Shown here in pieces: positions 15,663 through 23,766 of a DNA stretch of 64,000 nucleotides. The position numbers and the translations under genes are program-made. This DNA comes from Chitinophagales bacterium (GTDB lineage Bacteria; Bacteroidota; Bacteroidia; Chitinophagales; Saprospiraceae): the NCBI GenBank assembly GCA_013299105.1, contig JAAFJY010000018.1:1-64000 (forward strand), given 5' to 3'. The notes beneath the pieces were generated by a model. The model was not told the origin of the DNA, did not search any database, and saw nothing but the letters and a program-made list of their open reading frames with translations. Positions within the stretch are counted from its first letter, which is position 1. Each line of letters begins with the position of its first letter.

Positions 15663-16841
15663 CTAAAAACTGAGGTCAGATGAGTCGTCTTTGGCTTGTC
15701 TTGCGTACGCTAAAATACACAAAATCTCTTTTTCCTCGACACCAGTTACCAGCACTATTTGAGCCACTTCCATTTTTGCATGGTGGTACATGTTGAGGAT
15801 AATTTGGTGTCTTTGATGTTTTTCCTCTTCAGCTCGTAAACGTTCTTCCTCAGCTCTGGCGTGTTCCTCTTCAGCTCGCAAACGCTCTTCCTCAGCTCTA
15901 GCGTGTTCCTCTTCAGCTCGCAAACGCTCTTCTTCAGCCCTTGCGTGTCCCTCTTCTGCTCGAATACGTTCTTCTTCTGCCCTGGCGTGCTCCTCTTCAA
16001 GTTTGCGTTCCAGAGCCTGCGCTTTTTTCTTTTCGTCCAAAGGATTGTATCCATAAGCACGCTCATAGAAGCGAGTTGCCATTTCTTTGGTTCCTTCTGA
16101 TATGGTCATTTTTTCTTCTGTTGAAAAGATTAAAGATTCTTGATGCCTCAAAAAATCCAGCTCGTAAGTCCTGGGTAAATTCACAAAATCCATTACAAAG
16201 ATAATGAGTTTCCAGAACTTGTCAACGTCGATTCCTGCTGCTTGGATCAAATCGGCCAGTTTGTTTTTGTACTGCAAACGCAAAGTTGGATTTCCTTTGC
16301 TCTCATAAGCATATTTCGCTGCCAGCAGAGCCAGGGCCATCGCGTTTTGCTTCATTGCAATCAGAGTTGCTTCATCCATCTTGGCTGCAATCAGGCTGGT
16401 ATAGTGGTATTTCAGGCTGGTGCCAAAGGTATCTTTTTCGTAATGCAGCTTACTTTCATCCGGTGGGTCACCCGTGAAAACAGCGTAGGCCGAAACATCG
16501 TCCTGTCCATACTTCATTTTGATGAAATAACGGTATTCCAGCATCCGCTCTGGAAAATTTTCCTCTGGCTTGTGCTGAATTTCGATGTGCACAAAGATGA
16601 AGAGTATTTCACCCGATTTGAGGTACACTTTGACCAATTTATCGGTGAACCGACGTTTATTTTTTTGTCGAAACCTCCCCTTGAGCGCATTGATCATTTC
16701 TTGCTCCAGGAACTCGAAACCCTTGCTCCAATCAATTGCTTCGAATAACTCAGGGTTGGCGAAGACCACAAATTCAGGGAAGTAATCAGAGATGAGTTCC
16801 TTGAACAAGGCGTCATTGTCGATGGCTTTCCGTCTAGGCAT
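15663..16841 (-). CDS. Rpn family PD-(D/E)XK nuclease/putative transposase
   Basis: 392 residues. The N-terminal half resembles recombination-promoting nucleases (Rpn/YhgA-like, formerly PF04754-type transposases): DALFKELISDYFPEF, then VHIEIQHKPEENFPERMLEYRYFIKMKYG, where the EIQ segment is the nuclease core. Residues about 277-336 are four 14-residue repeats of EEEHARAEEERLRA, a predicted charged coiled coil, followed by KHQRHQIILNMYHHAKME and a short C-terminal helix domain. I start at the ATG at 16841; a GTG at 16859 is less likely. A degraded paralogue of the C-terminus lies just downstream. Such genes are multi-copy in related genomes. Confidence 0.85.
   Translation of the reverse strand: MPRRKAIDNDALFKELISDYFPEFVVFANPELFEAIDWSKGFEFLEQEMINALKGRFRQKNKRRFTDKLVKVYLKSGEILFIFVHIEIQHKPEENFPERMLEYRYFIKMKYGQDDVSAYAVFTGDPPDESKLHYEKDTFGTSLKYHYTSLIAAKMDEATLIAMKQNAMALALLAAKYAYESKGNPTLRLQYKNKLADLIQAAGIDVDKFWKLIIFVMDFVNLPRTYELDFLRHQESLIFSTEEKMTISEGTKEMATRFYERAYGYNPLDEKKKAQALERKLEEEHARAEEERIRAEEGHARAEEERLRAEEEHARAEEERLRAEEEHARAEEERLRAEEEKHQRHQIILNMYHHAKMEVAQIVLVTGVEEKEILCILAYARQAKDDSSDLSF
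15826..15993 (-). repeat. Four 42-bp in-frame tandem repeats
   Basis: Four units encoding the 14-residue EEEHARAEEERLRA motif inside the Rpn-type gene. Units two to four are nearly identical at DNA level, so copy number is likely to vary by slippage without breaking the frame. Confidence 0.8.
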
Positions 16842-17109
16842 GGGCAATAATTTTCTCACAAGGTAAGAGGAGCCGGAAAGCCAATCCAGGCAATTTCACG
16901 CCAAAATGACCACCGCTGTTTTAAGCGATTAGAAGGGTAAGCGTTCATCAATAAGAAGGAGTTCAAAGCACCTGTTTTTGTCATGATGACAAGCTGCCTT
17001 TTGGCTGATTTATCCTACTTCCGCCGAAAAAAACCGCCCCTTGGTCCAAGTATTTGAGCGGGGTATTCATATTTCCCCTAACTTTCTCCCAACAAAACCT
17101 CATTCGACT

Positions 17110-18633
17110 ATGATGCTCTTGTATTTATATGGTATCGGTTTTCTGCTGGCCTTTGGTGCTTTGGCCCTGCTATTTGCGTTCAAAGGTGAACTGGCCCAGC
17201 GTTATTTCAAACAAATCATGTGGGGTGCAGTGGCCTTGTACGGCATCAGTCTGGTCGCCATCCATGCCCCGCTCGAATATAAATTCCAAACCCTAGCCCG
17301 CGACATGCTCTTCTTAGGCATCAGCGGTGCAATATTCAGCCGTTTAGCGGGTTGGAAAAACTTGTTCCGCATTGGTGTGTTGGTGTCGATTGTTGCGGTG
17401 GTTTTGTTTTACCGCATGTTCGTAGGCAATACTTTCCCCTTTCGCGAAAACCTGCCCCTGGATCAGCAAGGTGAACTCTTGATCGAGTTAAAGGAAGGCC
17501 ACCAAATCGGAGAATTGCAAAAAATGGCCGAGCGAAATGGCCTCGTCTTCAGTCCCGCTTTCAAAATGAAGCAAACCCAGGGCACCGAACTCGATAATTA
17601 TTACCTGGTCAATATCGACGCGGCGCATGAAAGTCAACTCCGCAAAATTTTCCGTCGCCTCAACGCATCAAGTGCAGTAGCTTGGACCGAAGAAAATGAG
17701 CAAATCCAGGTATCCCCATTGGAGTCGGCCTCCAATGCAGCCCGCTTACCTTCCAAATTTGGCATCAACGATCCCGGCGTGAGCCAACTCTGGGCTTTCG
17801 AGCGCATGCAAATGGATAAGCTGTACAACTACCTGGACCAAAACAAAATTCAACCCAAGAAAAGGGCCTTGATTGCCATCCTCGACACGGGCGTGGACGC
17901 CAATCACGAAGACCTCAAGGACAACTTCGTTTCGATCGACAACAACTCCAACCGCGACGCCAAGGGTCACGGTACCCATTGCGCAGGGATCGCCGCCGCA
18001 GTTTCGAACAACGGCCTGGGGGTTGCTTCTTTTTCGCGTGACAACCGCTTTGCCCGCGTCACCAGCTACAAAGTGCTCAGTGATCAGGGTTTTGGCACCC
18101 AGCAAGGCATCATCCAGGGCATCATCTCTGCTACCGACGCCAAGGCCGATGTGATTTCGATGTCCTTGGGTGGCCGCAGTAACCAGGCCTCTCAGCGGGC
18201 TTACAACAAGGCTGTGCAGTACGCCTCCAAGGCCGGAGCCATTGTAGTAGCCGCTGCGGGCAACTCCAACCGCAATGCCAATGATTTCAGCCCGGTCAAC
18301 TCTAAAGGTGTGATCGGCGTCACTGCCGTGGATTCCGACCTCAACCGGGCCGAGTTTTCCAATTTTGTACCCGACCACCCGATGGGCATTGCCGCGCCTG
18401 GCGTGGGCATCTATTCCACCATTCCTGGCAACAAATACGATACCTACAATGGTACCTCAATGGCCACGCCGTACGTGGCAGGCTTATTGGGTTTGCTTAA
18501 AAGCCTGCGCCCCGATCTCACGGCCCAACAAGCCTACAACTTGCTGAAAGACACAGGCATGAACACCCGCAGTAGCGGCCAAACCGGACAATTCATCCAG
18601 CCTTTTGAGGCAGTGAAGCAGTTGGGAAAGTAA
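17110..18633 (+). CDS. Membrane-anchored subtilase (S8 family peptidase)
   Basis: 507 residues from the ATG at 17110. Residues 1-105 contain three or four hydrophobic helices with no cleavable signal. Residues 118-205 look like a propeptide-type or S8 inhibitor domain (GELLIELKEGHQ, YYLVNID). The subtilisin domain follows with D259 (ILDTGVD), H287 (GHGTH), oxyanion N385 (AAGNSN) and S450 (NGTSMATPYVAG). The full triad implies activity, probably on the outer face of the inner membrane. The polytopic N-terminus is unusual for this family. A TTG at 17041 could extend the frame by 23 residues but lacks support. Confidence 0.88.
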   Translation: MMLLYLYGIGFLLAFGALALLFAFKGELAQRYFKQIMWGAVALYGISLVAIHAPLEYKFQTLARDMLFLGISGAIFSRLAGWKNLFRIGVLVSIVAVVLFYRMFVGNTFPFRENLPLDQQGELLIELKEGHQIGELQKMAERNGLVFSPAFKMKQTQGTELDNYYLVNIDAAHESQLRKIFRRLNASSAVAWTEENEQIQVSPLESASNAARLPSKFGINDPGVSQLWAFERMQMDKLYNYLDQNKIQPKKRALIAILDTGVDANHEDLKDNFVSIDNNSNRDAKGHGTHCAGIAAAVSNNGLGVASFSRDNRFARVTSYKVLSDQGFGTQQGIIQGIISATDAKADVISMSLGGRSNQASQRAYNKAVQYASKAGAIVVAAAGNSNRNANDFSPVNSKGVIGVTAVDSDLNRAEFSNFVPDHPMGIAAPGVGIYSTIPGNKYDTYNGTSMATPYVAGLLGLLKSLRPDLTAQQAYNLLKDTGMNTRSSGQTGQFIQPFEAVKQLGK

Positions 18634-18659
18634 TTGTTAATGGTTAGTTGTTAGTGGTT

Positions 18660-18700
18660 GATGTCACGCTGGAAATCCGTGAAAATCCGTGTATCCCATG
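18660..18700 (+). repeat. Family G partial repeat
   Basis: GTCACGCTGGAAATCCGTG and AAAATCCGTGTATCCCATG, the same block order as near alkD. It lies between the convergent ends of the subtilase and oligopeptidase B genes. Confidence 0.5.
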
Positions 18701-18793
18701 TGCTAAAATAATTTCGCACAGCTAGGGACAGAACATCCAAGGCATGCGCAGTAAGAAAAAAGAACAATCTGTGGCTTGGAAATGAGGCACGCG

Positions 18794-20857
18794 CTACCCA
18801 ATCTCTCCAGTCTCCAAGCCCAACAAAAACGCATATTCCCGCGCAATTTCCAAATAACGCGCAAAGCGCCCTGAAGCACCCCCGTGCCCGGCATCCATAT
18901 TGGTATAGAGCAGCAAGGGGTTTTGATCGGTTTTTTGCACCCGTATTCTGGCCACCCACTTGGCAGGCTCCCAATATTGCACCTGCGAATCGTGCAAACC
19001 CGTGGTGACCAGCATGGCCGGGTGGTCTACTGCTGCCACGTTGTCGTAAGGCGAATAGGATTTCATGTAGTGATAATACTGCTCCTCGTTGGGGTTGCCC
19101 CATTCGTCGTATTCAAAGGTGGTGAGCGGAATGCTGTCGTCAAGCATCGTGGTCACCACATCCACAAAGGGCACCGCTGCAACGATACCTTTCCAGAGGT
19201 CCGGGCGGAAATTGGTCACCGCACCCATCAGCAAGCCCCCGGCGCTGCCACCCATCGCATACAAGTGGGCCGAACTGGTGTATTGCTGGGCAATCAGCCA
19301 TTCAGCGCAGTCGATGAAGTCGTAAAAAGTGTTTTTCTTGTTCAGCAGTTTGCCGTTGTCGTACCACTGCCTCCCCATTTCTTCGCCGCCCCGGATATGG
19401 GCAATGACGTAGGCAAAGCCCCGGTCCAGCAAACTCAGGCGTACTGCGCTGAAAAAAGGCTCCATGCTGTAGCCATACGAGCCGTAGGCGTACAAAAGCA
19501 GTGGTTTTTGCCCATTTTTCTCGAATCCCTTGCGGTAAACGATCGACAAGGGCACTTTCGCTCCATCTCTTGCTGTGGCATAGACTCGCTCCGAGGCATA
19601 GTTGTTTTTGTCAAAACCACCCAAAACGGGCTCTTGCTTGAGCAATGTGAACTCGCCACTGCGCATGTTATAGTCAAAAGTCGAGTTGGGGGTAGTCAAA
19701 GATTGGTAGCCTATGCGCAGGGTTTCAGTTTTGGCTTCGGGGTTGAGCCCTACATAGGCCAGGCAAGCCACTTCCGGGAAATTGATATAGTTGCCAGCGG
19801 CGGGGCCAGCTTGCCAAGTGCATACTTTCAGCTTGGTCAGGCCCTCGTGGCGGTCGGAAAGCACTAAGTAATCTTCAAACAATTCGAAGCCCTCCAGCAA
19901 CACGTCTTCGCGGTGGGGCACCAACTCTTGCCAATGTTCCTCAAAAGTACGGTCATCCGGGCAGCGCATCAAGCGGAAGTTTTGGGCCTCCTTGTTGCTG
20001 CGGATGTAGAAATGATCGCCATAGTGGTCGATGTCGTACTCGTGCCCGCGCACCCGTGGGGCAAAATTGCAAAACTCGCCAGTGGGTTGGTCCGCCAGCA
20101 AAATCTGGTACTCCGCCGAAATAGTCTGAGTGGAACCAATGAGAATGAATTTTTTGGATTTTGTGATGCCCACTGCGGCGTCAAAAGTCTCGTCGGCTTC
20201 GTGAAAGACTTCCACATCGGCTTCCTGACTGGTGCCCAATTGGTGGCGGAAAATCTTGTAACCGCGCAGGGTTTGCGGGTCTTTGGCGGTATAAAAAAGG
20301 TGTTGGTTGTCCTTGGCCCAAATGGCTGTACCCGTGGTGTTTTCGATTTGATCGGGTAGGATTTCCCCATTCTCCAGGTCTTTGAAGCGCAGGGTGTAAA
20401 TGCGGCGACTCACGGTGTCTTCGCCAAAAGCCAGGTAGCGGTTGTCGAAACTCACGCTGCGGCTCCCAAAAGCATAATAAGCATGCCCCTCGGCCATTTG
20501 TGGGCCGTGCAGCATGATCTCCTCAGCGGCTTCCAGGCTGCCTTTTTTGCGGGAATGGATGGGGTATTCCGCGCCTTCTTCAAAGCGGGTCAGGTACCAA
20601 TAACCATTGTCAAAATAGGGCACCGATTGGTCTTCCTGCTTGATGCGGGCCACCATTTCGGTGTACAATTCCTCGCGCAGGGTTTTTACCGGGCCCAAAA
20701 TCGCCTCGGTATAAGCGTTTTCGTCGTTGAGGTAAGCGATGACTTCGGGGTTTTCCCGGTCGTTTAGCCAGTAATAATCGTCTTGGCGGGTGTCGCCGTG
20801 TTTTGTCAGTTCGGTGGGAATGCGTTTGGCTATGGGTGGAGTTGGGTTAGCGGACAT
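18794..20857 (-). CDS. ptrB: Oligopeptidase B, S9 family
   Basis: 687 residues, matching E. coli PtrB in length. Cleaves short peptides after basic residues. Layout: N-terminal cap strand plus a seven-bladed propeller (about 70-410) and an alpha/beta hydrolase domain. Catalytic Ser in MGGSAGGLLMG (about 531), Asp in TGLHDSQVQYWEP (about 617), His in DAGHGGASGRF (about 654). The N-terminal DDYYWLNDRENPEVIAYLNDEN is the family signature. No signal peptide, so cytoplasmic. It is a single gene downstream of the toxin-immunity pair in the same direction. Confidence 0.95.
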   Translation of the reverse strand: MSANPTPPIAKRIPTELTKHGDTRQDDYYWLNDRENPEVIAYLNDENAYTEAILGPVKTLREELYTEMVARIKQEDQSVPYFDNGYWYLTRFEEGAEYPIHSRKKGSLEAAEEIMLHGPQMAEGHAYYAFGSRSVSFDNRYLAFGEDTVSRRIYTLRFKDLENGEILPDQIENTTGTAIWAKDNQHLFYTAKDPQTLRGYKIFRHQLGTSQEADVEVFHEADETFDAAVGITKSKKFILIGSTQTISAEYQILLADQPTGEFCNFAPRVRGHEYDIDHYGDHFYIRSNKEAQNFRLMRCPDDRTFEEHWQELVPHREDVLLEGFELFEDYLVLSDRHEGLTKLKVCTWQAGPAAGNYINFPEVACLAYVGLNPEAKTETLRIGYQSLTTPNSTFDYNMRSGEFTLLKQEPVLGGFDKNNYASERVYATARDGAKVPLSIVYRKGFEKNGQKPLLLYAYGSYGYSMEPFFSAVRLSLLDRGFAYVIAHIRGGEEMGRQWYDNGKLLNKKNTFYDFIDCAEWLIAQQYTSSAHLYAMGGSAGGLLMGAVTNFRPDLWKGIVAAVPFVDVVTTMLDDSIPLTTFEYDEWGNPNEEQYYHYMKSYSPYDNVAAVDHPAMLVTTGLHDSQVQYWEPAKWVARIRVQKTDQNPLLLYTNMDAGHGGASGRFARYLEIAREYAFLLGLETGEIG

Positions 20858-20973
20858 GTGTGTGGATTTGTGGGGGCAAAATAGGGAAAGTGACCGATAT
20901 GGTCAAAAGGAATGAAGTAAAAGGTGAATGATTTATTCTGTTTGTACAAAGCATGATTCGAAGCCCCGTAGAT

Positions 20974-20989
20974 ACAGGACACGTCCTGT
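20974..20989. terminator. Hairpin ACAGGAC/GTCCTGT
   Basis: Perfect 7-bp stem with a 2-base spacer, between the end of the candidate immunity gene and the start of oligopeptidase B. No T-run follows, so it is only a possible terminator. Confidence 0.35.
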
Positions 20990-21021
20990 CTGAGGCCATG
21001 TTGGCAAAAAATACCGCTGCC

Positions 21022-21462
21022 TCAAGCCCCCTCCCCAGCAAATTTCAACCAAGCCTTGCCCTCTTTCTCCAAAGCTGAAAGGAAACCAACTACATCAAAA
21101 TCCTTCACTTTTTTGACCTCAAAAGCGTGCTTCATTGTTTCCAGAAAAAACGCCAGCAGGTATTCGCGGAATTTATGTAAACTAGCTTCTTGCACACGAT
21201 CATAGTCCATTTTCCAGAAAATCTCTAACGTTTTAGTTTTTCTTCTCAGTACAACAGCATTGGTGTGGATACGGTCTTGAGGTAGCATAATCAAAGCTAC
21301 AAACCAGATGCGATGAAGTGTTGAGTCAAAGTAGCTTGAGCCTATTTTTTGGCTAAGGTACTCACCTAATTCATAAGTAAGGTCAATTTTATCGCCTGAG
21401 ACCTCATGCCAAGAGGCACTGGAGGTATAAATTGGTAGTTTTTGCATTGCTGGTGCTTCCAT
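21022..21462 (-). CDS. Candidate immunity protein beside GIY-YIG-like toxin
   Basis: 146 residues, no signal peptide or membrane segment; alpha/beta with aromatic-rich strands (LHRIWFVALIMLP, TLEIFWKMDYDRV) and a helical C-terminus. I do not recognise a named family. It starts 24 bp after the stop of the candidate toxin, in the same direction, and has the size and soluble character of polymorphic-toxin immunity proteins. The immunity role is inferred from position only. A start at Met6 is also possible. Confidence 0.55.
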   Translation of the reverse strand: MEAPAMQKLPIYTSSASWHEVSGDKIDLTYELGEYLSQKIGSSYFDSTLHRIWFVALIMLPQDRIHTNAVVLRRKTKTLEIFWKMDYDRVQEASLHKFREYLLAFFLETMKHAFEVKKVKDFDVVGFLSALEKEGKAWLKFAGEGA

Positions 21463-21486
21463 TTTTCAAAGATCGGTTTTTTTGCA

Positions 21487-22023
21487 TTACAGATCAATTT
21501 TATTTCCTGGAGGACGAATCAAAGGTGCTTCACGAACAGTGTTTTCAGGTAAAATGGCGTAAAAATAGATTTTGATTTTCTCTTGTTTCAAACAACTGCC
21601 GTAATCGCCAATGAATTCTTCTTGATAAGTTAGACCATCAGGAATACCGTCTTGCCCATATCGACGCCCTTGCCCAATTCGTGTTGTTCCATATTTCCAA
21701 ACTTCATCCTTGTTTAGAAAAATTGAAAAGGTACCTTCACAATGGTAACATGGGTAAACGCCTGGTTTTTTGGCTTTGATTACATATTGAACTGCCTCAT
21801 CAATCTCATCTAATTCACGCTTGAGCTTTGCTTTTCGTTCAGGCGATAGGTCATACTTCCCGTCTTTTTCAACCAAAAAAGGGAAATCATCCAAATGTGT
21901 TGCTGCATAAATAATGACCAGGGCAATGGCCCAGAATAGCCAACCATAGCGCTTTTTGGGATCAGGAGTATGTGGCGCGGGAATAACGGGTTTCACAGGC
22001 GGTGTTTCAATAATTGCGTTCAT
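21487..22023 (-). CDS. Membrane-tethered GIY-YIG/URI-like nuclease toxin candidate
   Basis: 178 residues. A Pro-rich cytoplasmic head (1-25) leads to one membrane helix (about 26-43, YGWLFWAIALVIIYAATHL), a charged linker (45-85), then a small domain. The domain has CYHC (92-95), VWKYGTT (108-114), GRRYG (119-123), QEKIKIYFY (147-155) and PPGNK (171-175). The order of YG, Arg, Glu and Asn resembles GIY-YIG (URI) nuclease domains at the C-termini of Bacteroidota polymorphic toxins. Here it is not at the end of a large delivery protein but on a single-helix anchor. Nuclease activity is inferred, and a housekeeping role is possible. Confidence 0.55.
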   Translation of the reverse strand: MNAIIETPPVKPVIPAPHTPDPKKRYGWLFWAIALVIIYAATHLDDFPFLVEKDGKYDLSPERKAKLKRELDEIDEAVQYVIKAKKPGVYPCYHCEGTFSIFLNKDEVWKYGTTRIGQGRRYGQDGIPDGLTYQEEFIGDYGSCLKQEKIKIYFYAILPENTVREAPLIRPPGNKIDL

Positions 22024-22093
22024 CCGACGAATTTTGACTTAGGTTAAAATTATGGTGATAATTGCCTTACTTTGTTAAATGGTTTCTCTGAGC

Positions 22094-22101
22094 CAAAGGT
22101 A
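22094..22101 (-). promoter_or_regulatory. -7 box (TACCTTTG) for toxin-immunity pair
   Basis: Exact TAnnTTTG match on the minus strand, 70 bp before the toxin ATG, within the 123-bp divergent region shared with the HTH gene. This makes the HTH protein a natural candidate regulator. Confidence 0.55.
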
Positions 22102-22146
22102 CACTTATTTTGTATATGATTTTTTTTAGTGTAAATATTTTTCTAA

Positions 22147-22482
22147 ATGCCTGAAAAAAATTCAAATGAACTCGATTTTCACAAGCAGGTCAAAGGAGTA
22201 GTTCGCTCTTTGGGCTTGGATGTCAAGCAATTGGCGGAAAAGCTGGACAGCAATATCGCTTCCATCAGCAGAGCTTTGAATGGGCAAAACGAAAAGCTGT
22301 TCAACCGAATATTGGTGTTGCTATCTGAAGAATATGGGGTGAGTGCTTTGCACCAACACCTGGATTCGGCGGTTGGGAAAGACATCGCTGAGATTAAAAG
22401 TACTTTGCAAAATATTCAAGATGCCATCGATCGCTTGGAGCAGAAGGTGGGTGATTTGCAGGAGGAGATCAAGAGGAAGTAG
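22147..22482 (+). CDS. Small HTH protein with C-terminal coiled coil
   Basis: 111 residues. Residues 15-65 look like an XRE-type helix-turn-helix (LDVKQLAEKLDSNIASISRAL), and 78-111 form a leucine-zipper-like coiled coil (IAEIKSTLQNIQDAIDRLEQ). Probably a dimeric DNA-binding regulator. It is divergent from the candidate toxin gene with a shared 123-bp promoter region and ends before a strong terminator. No ligand domain is seen. Confidence 0.7.
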   Translation: MPEKNSNELDFHKQVKGVVRSLGLDVKQLAEKLDSNIASISRALNGQNEKLFNRILVLLSEEYGVSALHQHLDSAVGKDIAEIKSTLQNIQDAIDRLEQKVGDLQEEIKRK

Positions 22483-22552
22483 CCCTTCACGATTACCATT
22501 TTATATTCTTGATAGTCTTTTCGATGAGTGACATTGAGTTAAACTAAAAATG

Positions 22553-22586
22553 AAAAAGGCTTGGAGATTTTCCCCCAAGCCTTTTT
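22553..22586. terminator. Strong intrinsic terminator
   Basis: A 12-bp perfect stem, AAAAAGGCTTGG / CCAAGCCTTTTT, with a 10-base loop and U-tract. It ends the HTH gene on the plus strand. Its right arm is part of the duplicated helicase 3' end that follows. Confidence 0.85.
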
Positions 22587-22689
22587 CACTATTTCAAATC
22601 GTCATCCGATCAATAAGAATACGCCTTTTTCTTGGCGAATTTCCCATCGCGGCTCAGGCCTGGGATTTCTTCCCACTGCATGGCTGGCA
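22577..22689 (-). pseudogene. Duplicated helicase 3' end with internal deletion
   Basis: From 22577 the sequence matches the DEAD-box helicase terminator and last codons (23734-23811), with about three differences. It then jumps at CGCGGCT to match 23988-24029 of the same gene. In the intact gene CGCGGCT occurs twice, at 23805-23811 and 23988-23994, 183 bp apart, so the copy has lost exactly 61 codons between a 7-bp direct repeat. The copy ends where a REP hairpin starts. Confidence 0.85.
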
Positions 22690-22694
22690 ACGCT

Positions 22695-22740
22695 GGTACA
22701 AGTCTCCGGACTTGTACCGATATTCGCACGTCTCTGACGT
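22695..22740 (+). repeat. REP-like hairpin pair, left
   Basis: GGTACAAGTC/GACTTGTACC (22695-22718, TCCG loop), then ACGTC/GACGT (22728-22740). Repeated in inverted orientation at 23405-23451 on the other side of the transposase gene. Confidence 0.85.
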
Positions 22741-22758
22741 CACCCTGATTCCAATAAA

Positions 22759-23355
22759 TTACTCAAAATCAGGAATATATACAAAACCGCTATTCGGCAA
22801 AAACGGCTCCAATAAATCGACTTTCAAGACACATTCCCGATTTTCGGAGGCATAATTTCTGGCGCTGCTGTATAAGTAATCTTCAGGTGAATCCACCCAT
22901 TTCGCACGGATTGGGTTGTTGTGTACGTATCCAACTTTTTGCCAAATCACCGCAGGAGAGACCAACGCGATGGGGTGGTTGTCATTGGTCCACACCTGGT
23001 ATTTGCGATTATTGGTGTTTTTTCGAGCATAATAATGGAATACATGGAGCAACCATTCTTTCCGGCTCTCGTTGCCGTTTTCAATGATGTCTAGGATTTT
23101 GTTGGCAGTAAACTTTTTGAAATCCCTTAGAATCGCGGATAGATTTTGCTTTCCATTGGCTTTGGCGATGAGGTGCAGGTGGTTGCTCATGAGCACATAA
23201 GCGTAGATGCGCAAACCTTTGGATTCGCAGCAGAATTTCAAACTTTTGATGACGATGTCGCGGTATTCGGCTCTGGTGAAGAGGTCGATCCAACCTACGA
23301 CGGTGCAGGTTAGGTAGTTTAGACCGTGTTGGTCAAGGATGCGGTATCTAGGCAT
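22759..23355 (-). CDS. REP-associated tyrosine transposase (Y1, TnpA_REP)
   Basis: 198 residues. A single-strand HUH nuclease related to IS200/IS605 TnpA: the HUH motif is MSNHLHLIAKA (H59, H61) and the catalytic tyrosine is Y143 in KVGYVHNNPIRA. The Tyr sits in the long-helix motif typical of the REP-associated branch. It is flanked by inverted pairs of REP-like hairpins (22695-22740 and 23405-23451), the usual REPtron layout. All key residues are intact. These proteins are thought to have spread REP sequences and are usually single-copy and domesticated. Confidence 0.93.
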   Translation of the reverse strand: MPRYRILDQHGLNYLTCTVVGWIDLFTRAEYRDIVIKSLKFCCESKGLRIYAYVLMSNHLHLIAKANGKQNLSAILRDFKKFTANKILDIIENGNESRKEWLLHVFHYYARKNTNNRKYQVWTNDNHPIALVSPAVIWQKVGYVHNNPIRAKWVDSPEDYLYSSARNYASENRECVLKVDLLEPFLPNSGFVYIPDFE

Positions 23356-23404
23356 AGAATGTTGATTTTTAGGTGGGTAATGAAATTTTAGTTGAGATTT
23401 GGGT

Positions 23405-23451
23405 GACGTCAGAGACGTGCAAATATTGGTACAAGTCTGGAAACTTGTACC
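23405..23451 (-). repeat. REP-like hairpin pair, right (inverted)
   Basis: GACGTC/GACGTG (23405-23419) then GGTACAAGT/ACTTGTACC (23428-23451). Its reverse complement matches the left pair nearly base for base, including the spacer ATATTTGC (ATATTCGC on the left). Confidence 0.85.
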
Positions 23452-23766
23452 AGCGTAGCATACGATTTGAATCAGTGTGGCTTAGGCATACTTGCATCGC
23501 TTACGAAGTACATTGATTGATTTTACTTGCAGAGAAAGTGAAAGACCCAAGTAAGAGAATCCCAATCGGTCGCATGACGACACGTGTTGAAGAACCAAGA
23601 TTGAAAAAAGGGATTGCTGGGTGCAGCGGACGAAATAAAGGTAATGGGGATTTTGTATCGGTGCAATTTTTATTCAGATAATACGTCGAATATTCCAAAA
23701 ACAACCAAAAAAGGCCCAGGAGCCAAAACCCCCAAGCCTTTTTCACTATCTCAAATCGTCATCCGA
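23452..23766. other. Gap between REP and helicase end
   Basis: No gene seen. The last 60 bases hold the helicase terminator, AAAAAGGC (23708-23715) and GCCTTTTT (23736-23743). Confidence 0.5.
23708..23743 (-). terminator. Terminator of DEAD-box helicase
   Basis: AAAAAGGC/GCCTTTTT arms with a CC/GG-rich interior, 24 bp beyond the helicase stop. A copy of this region is present at 22577. Confidence 0.65.

Noticed and set aside
18884-19867. 327-residue plus-strand ORF
   Set aside because: Shadow of oligopeptidase B in a GC-rich region; its translation has no recognisable motif.
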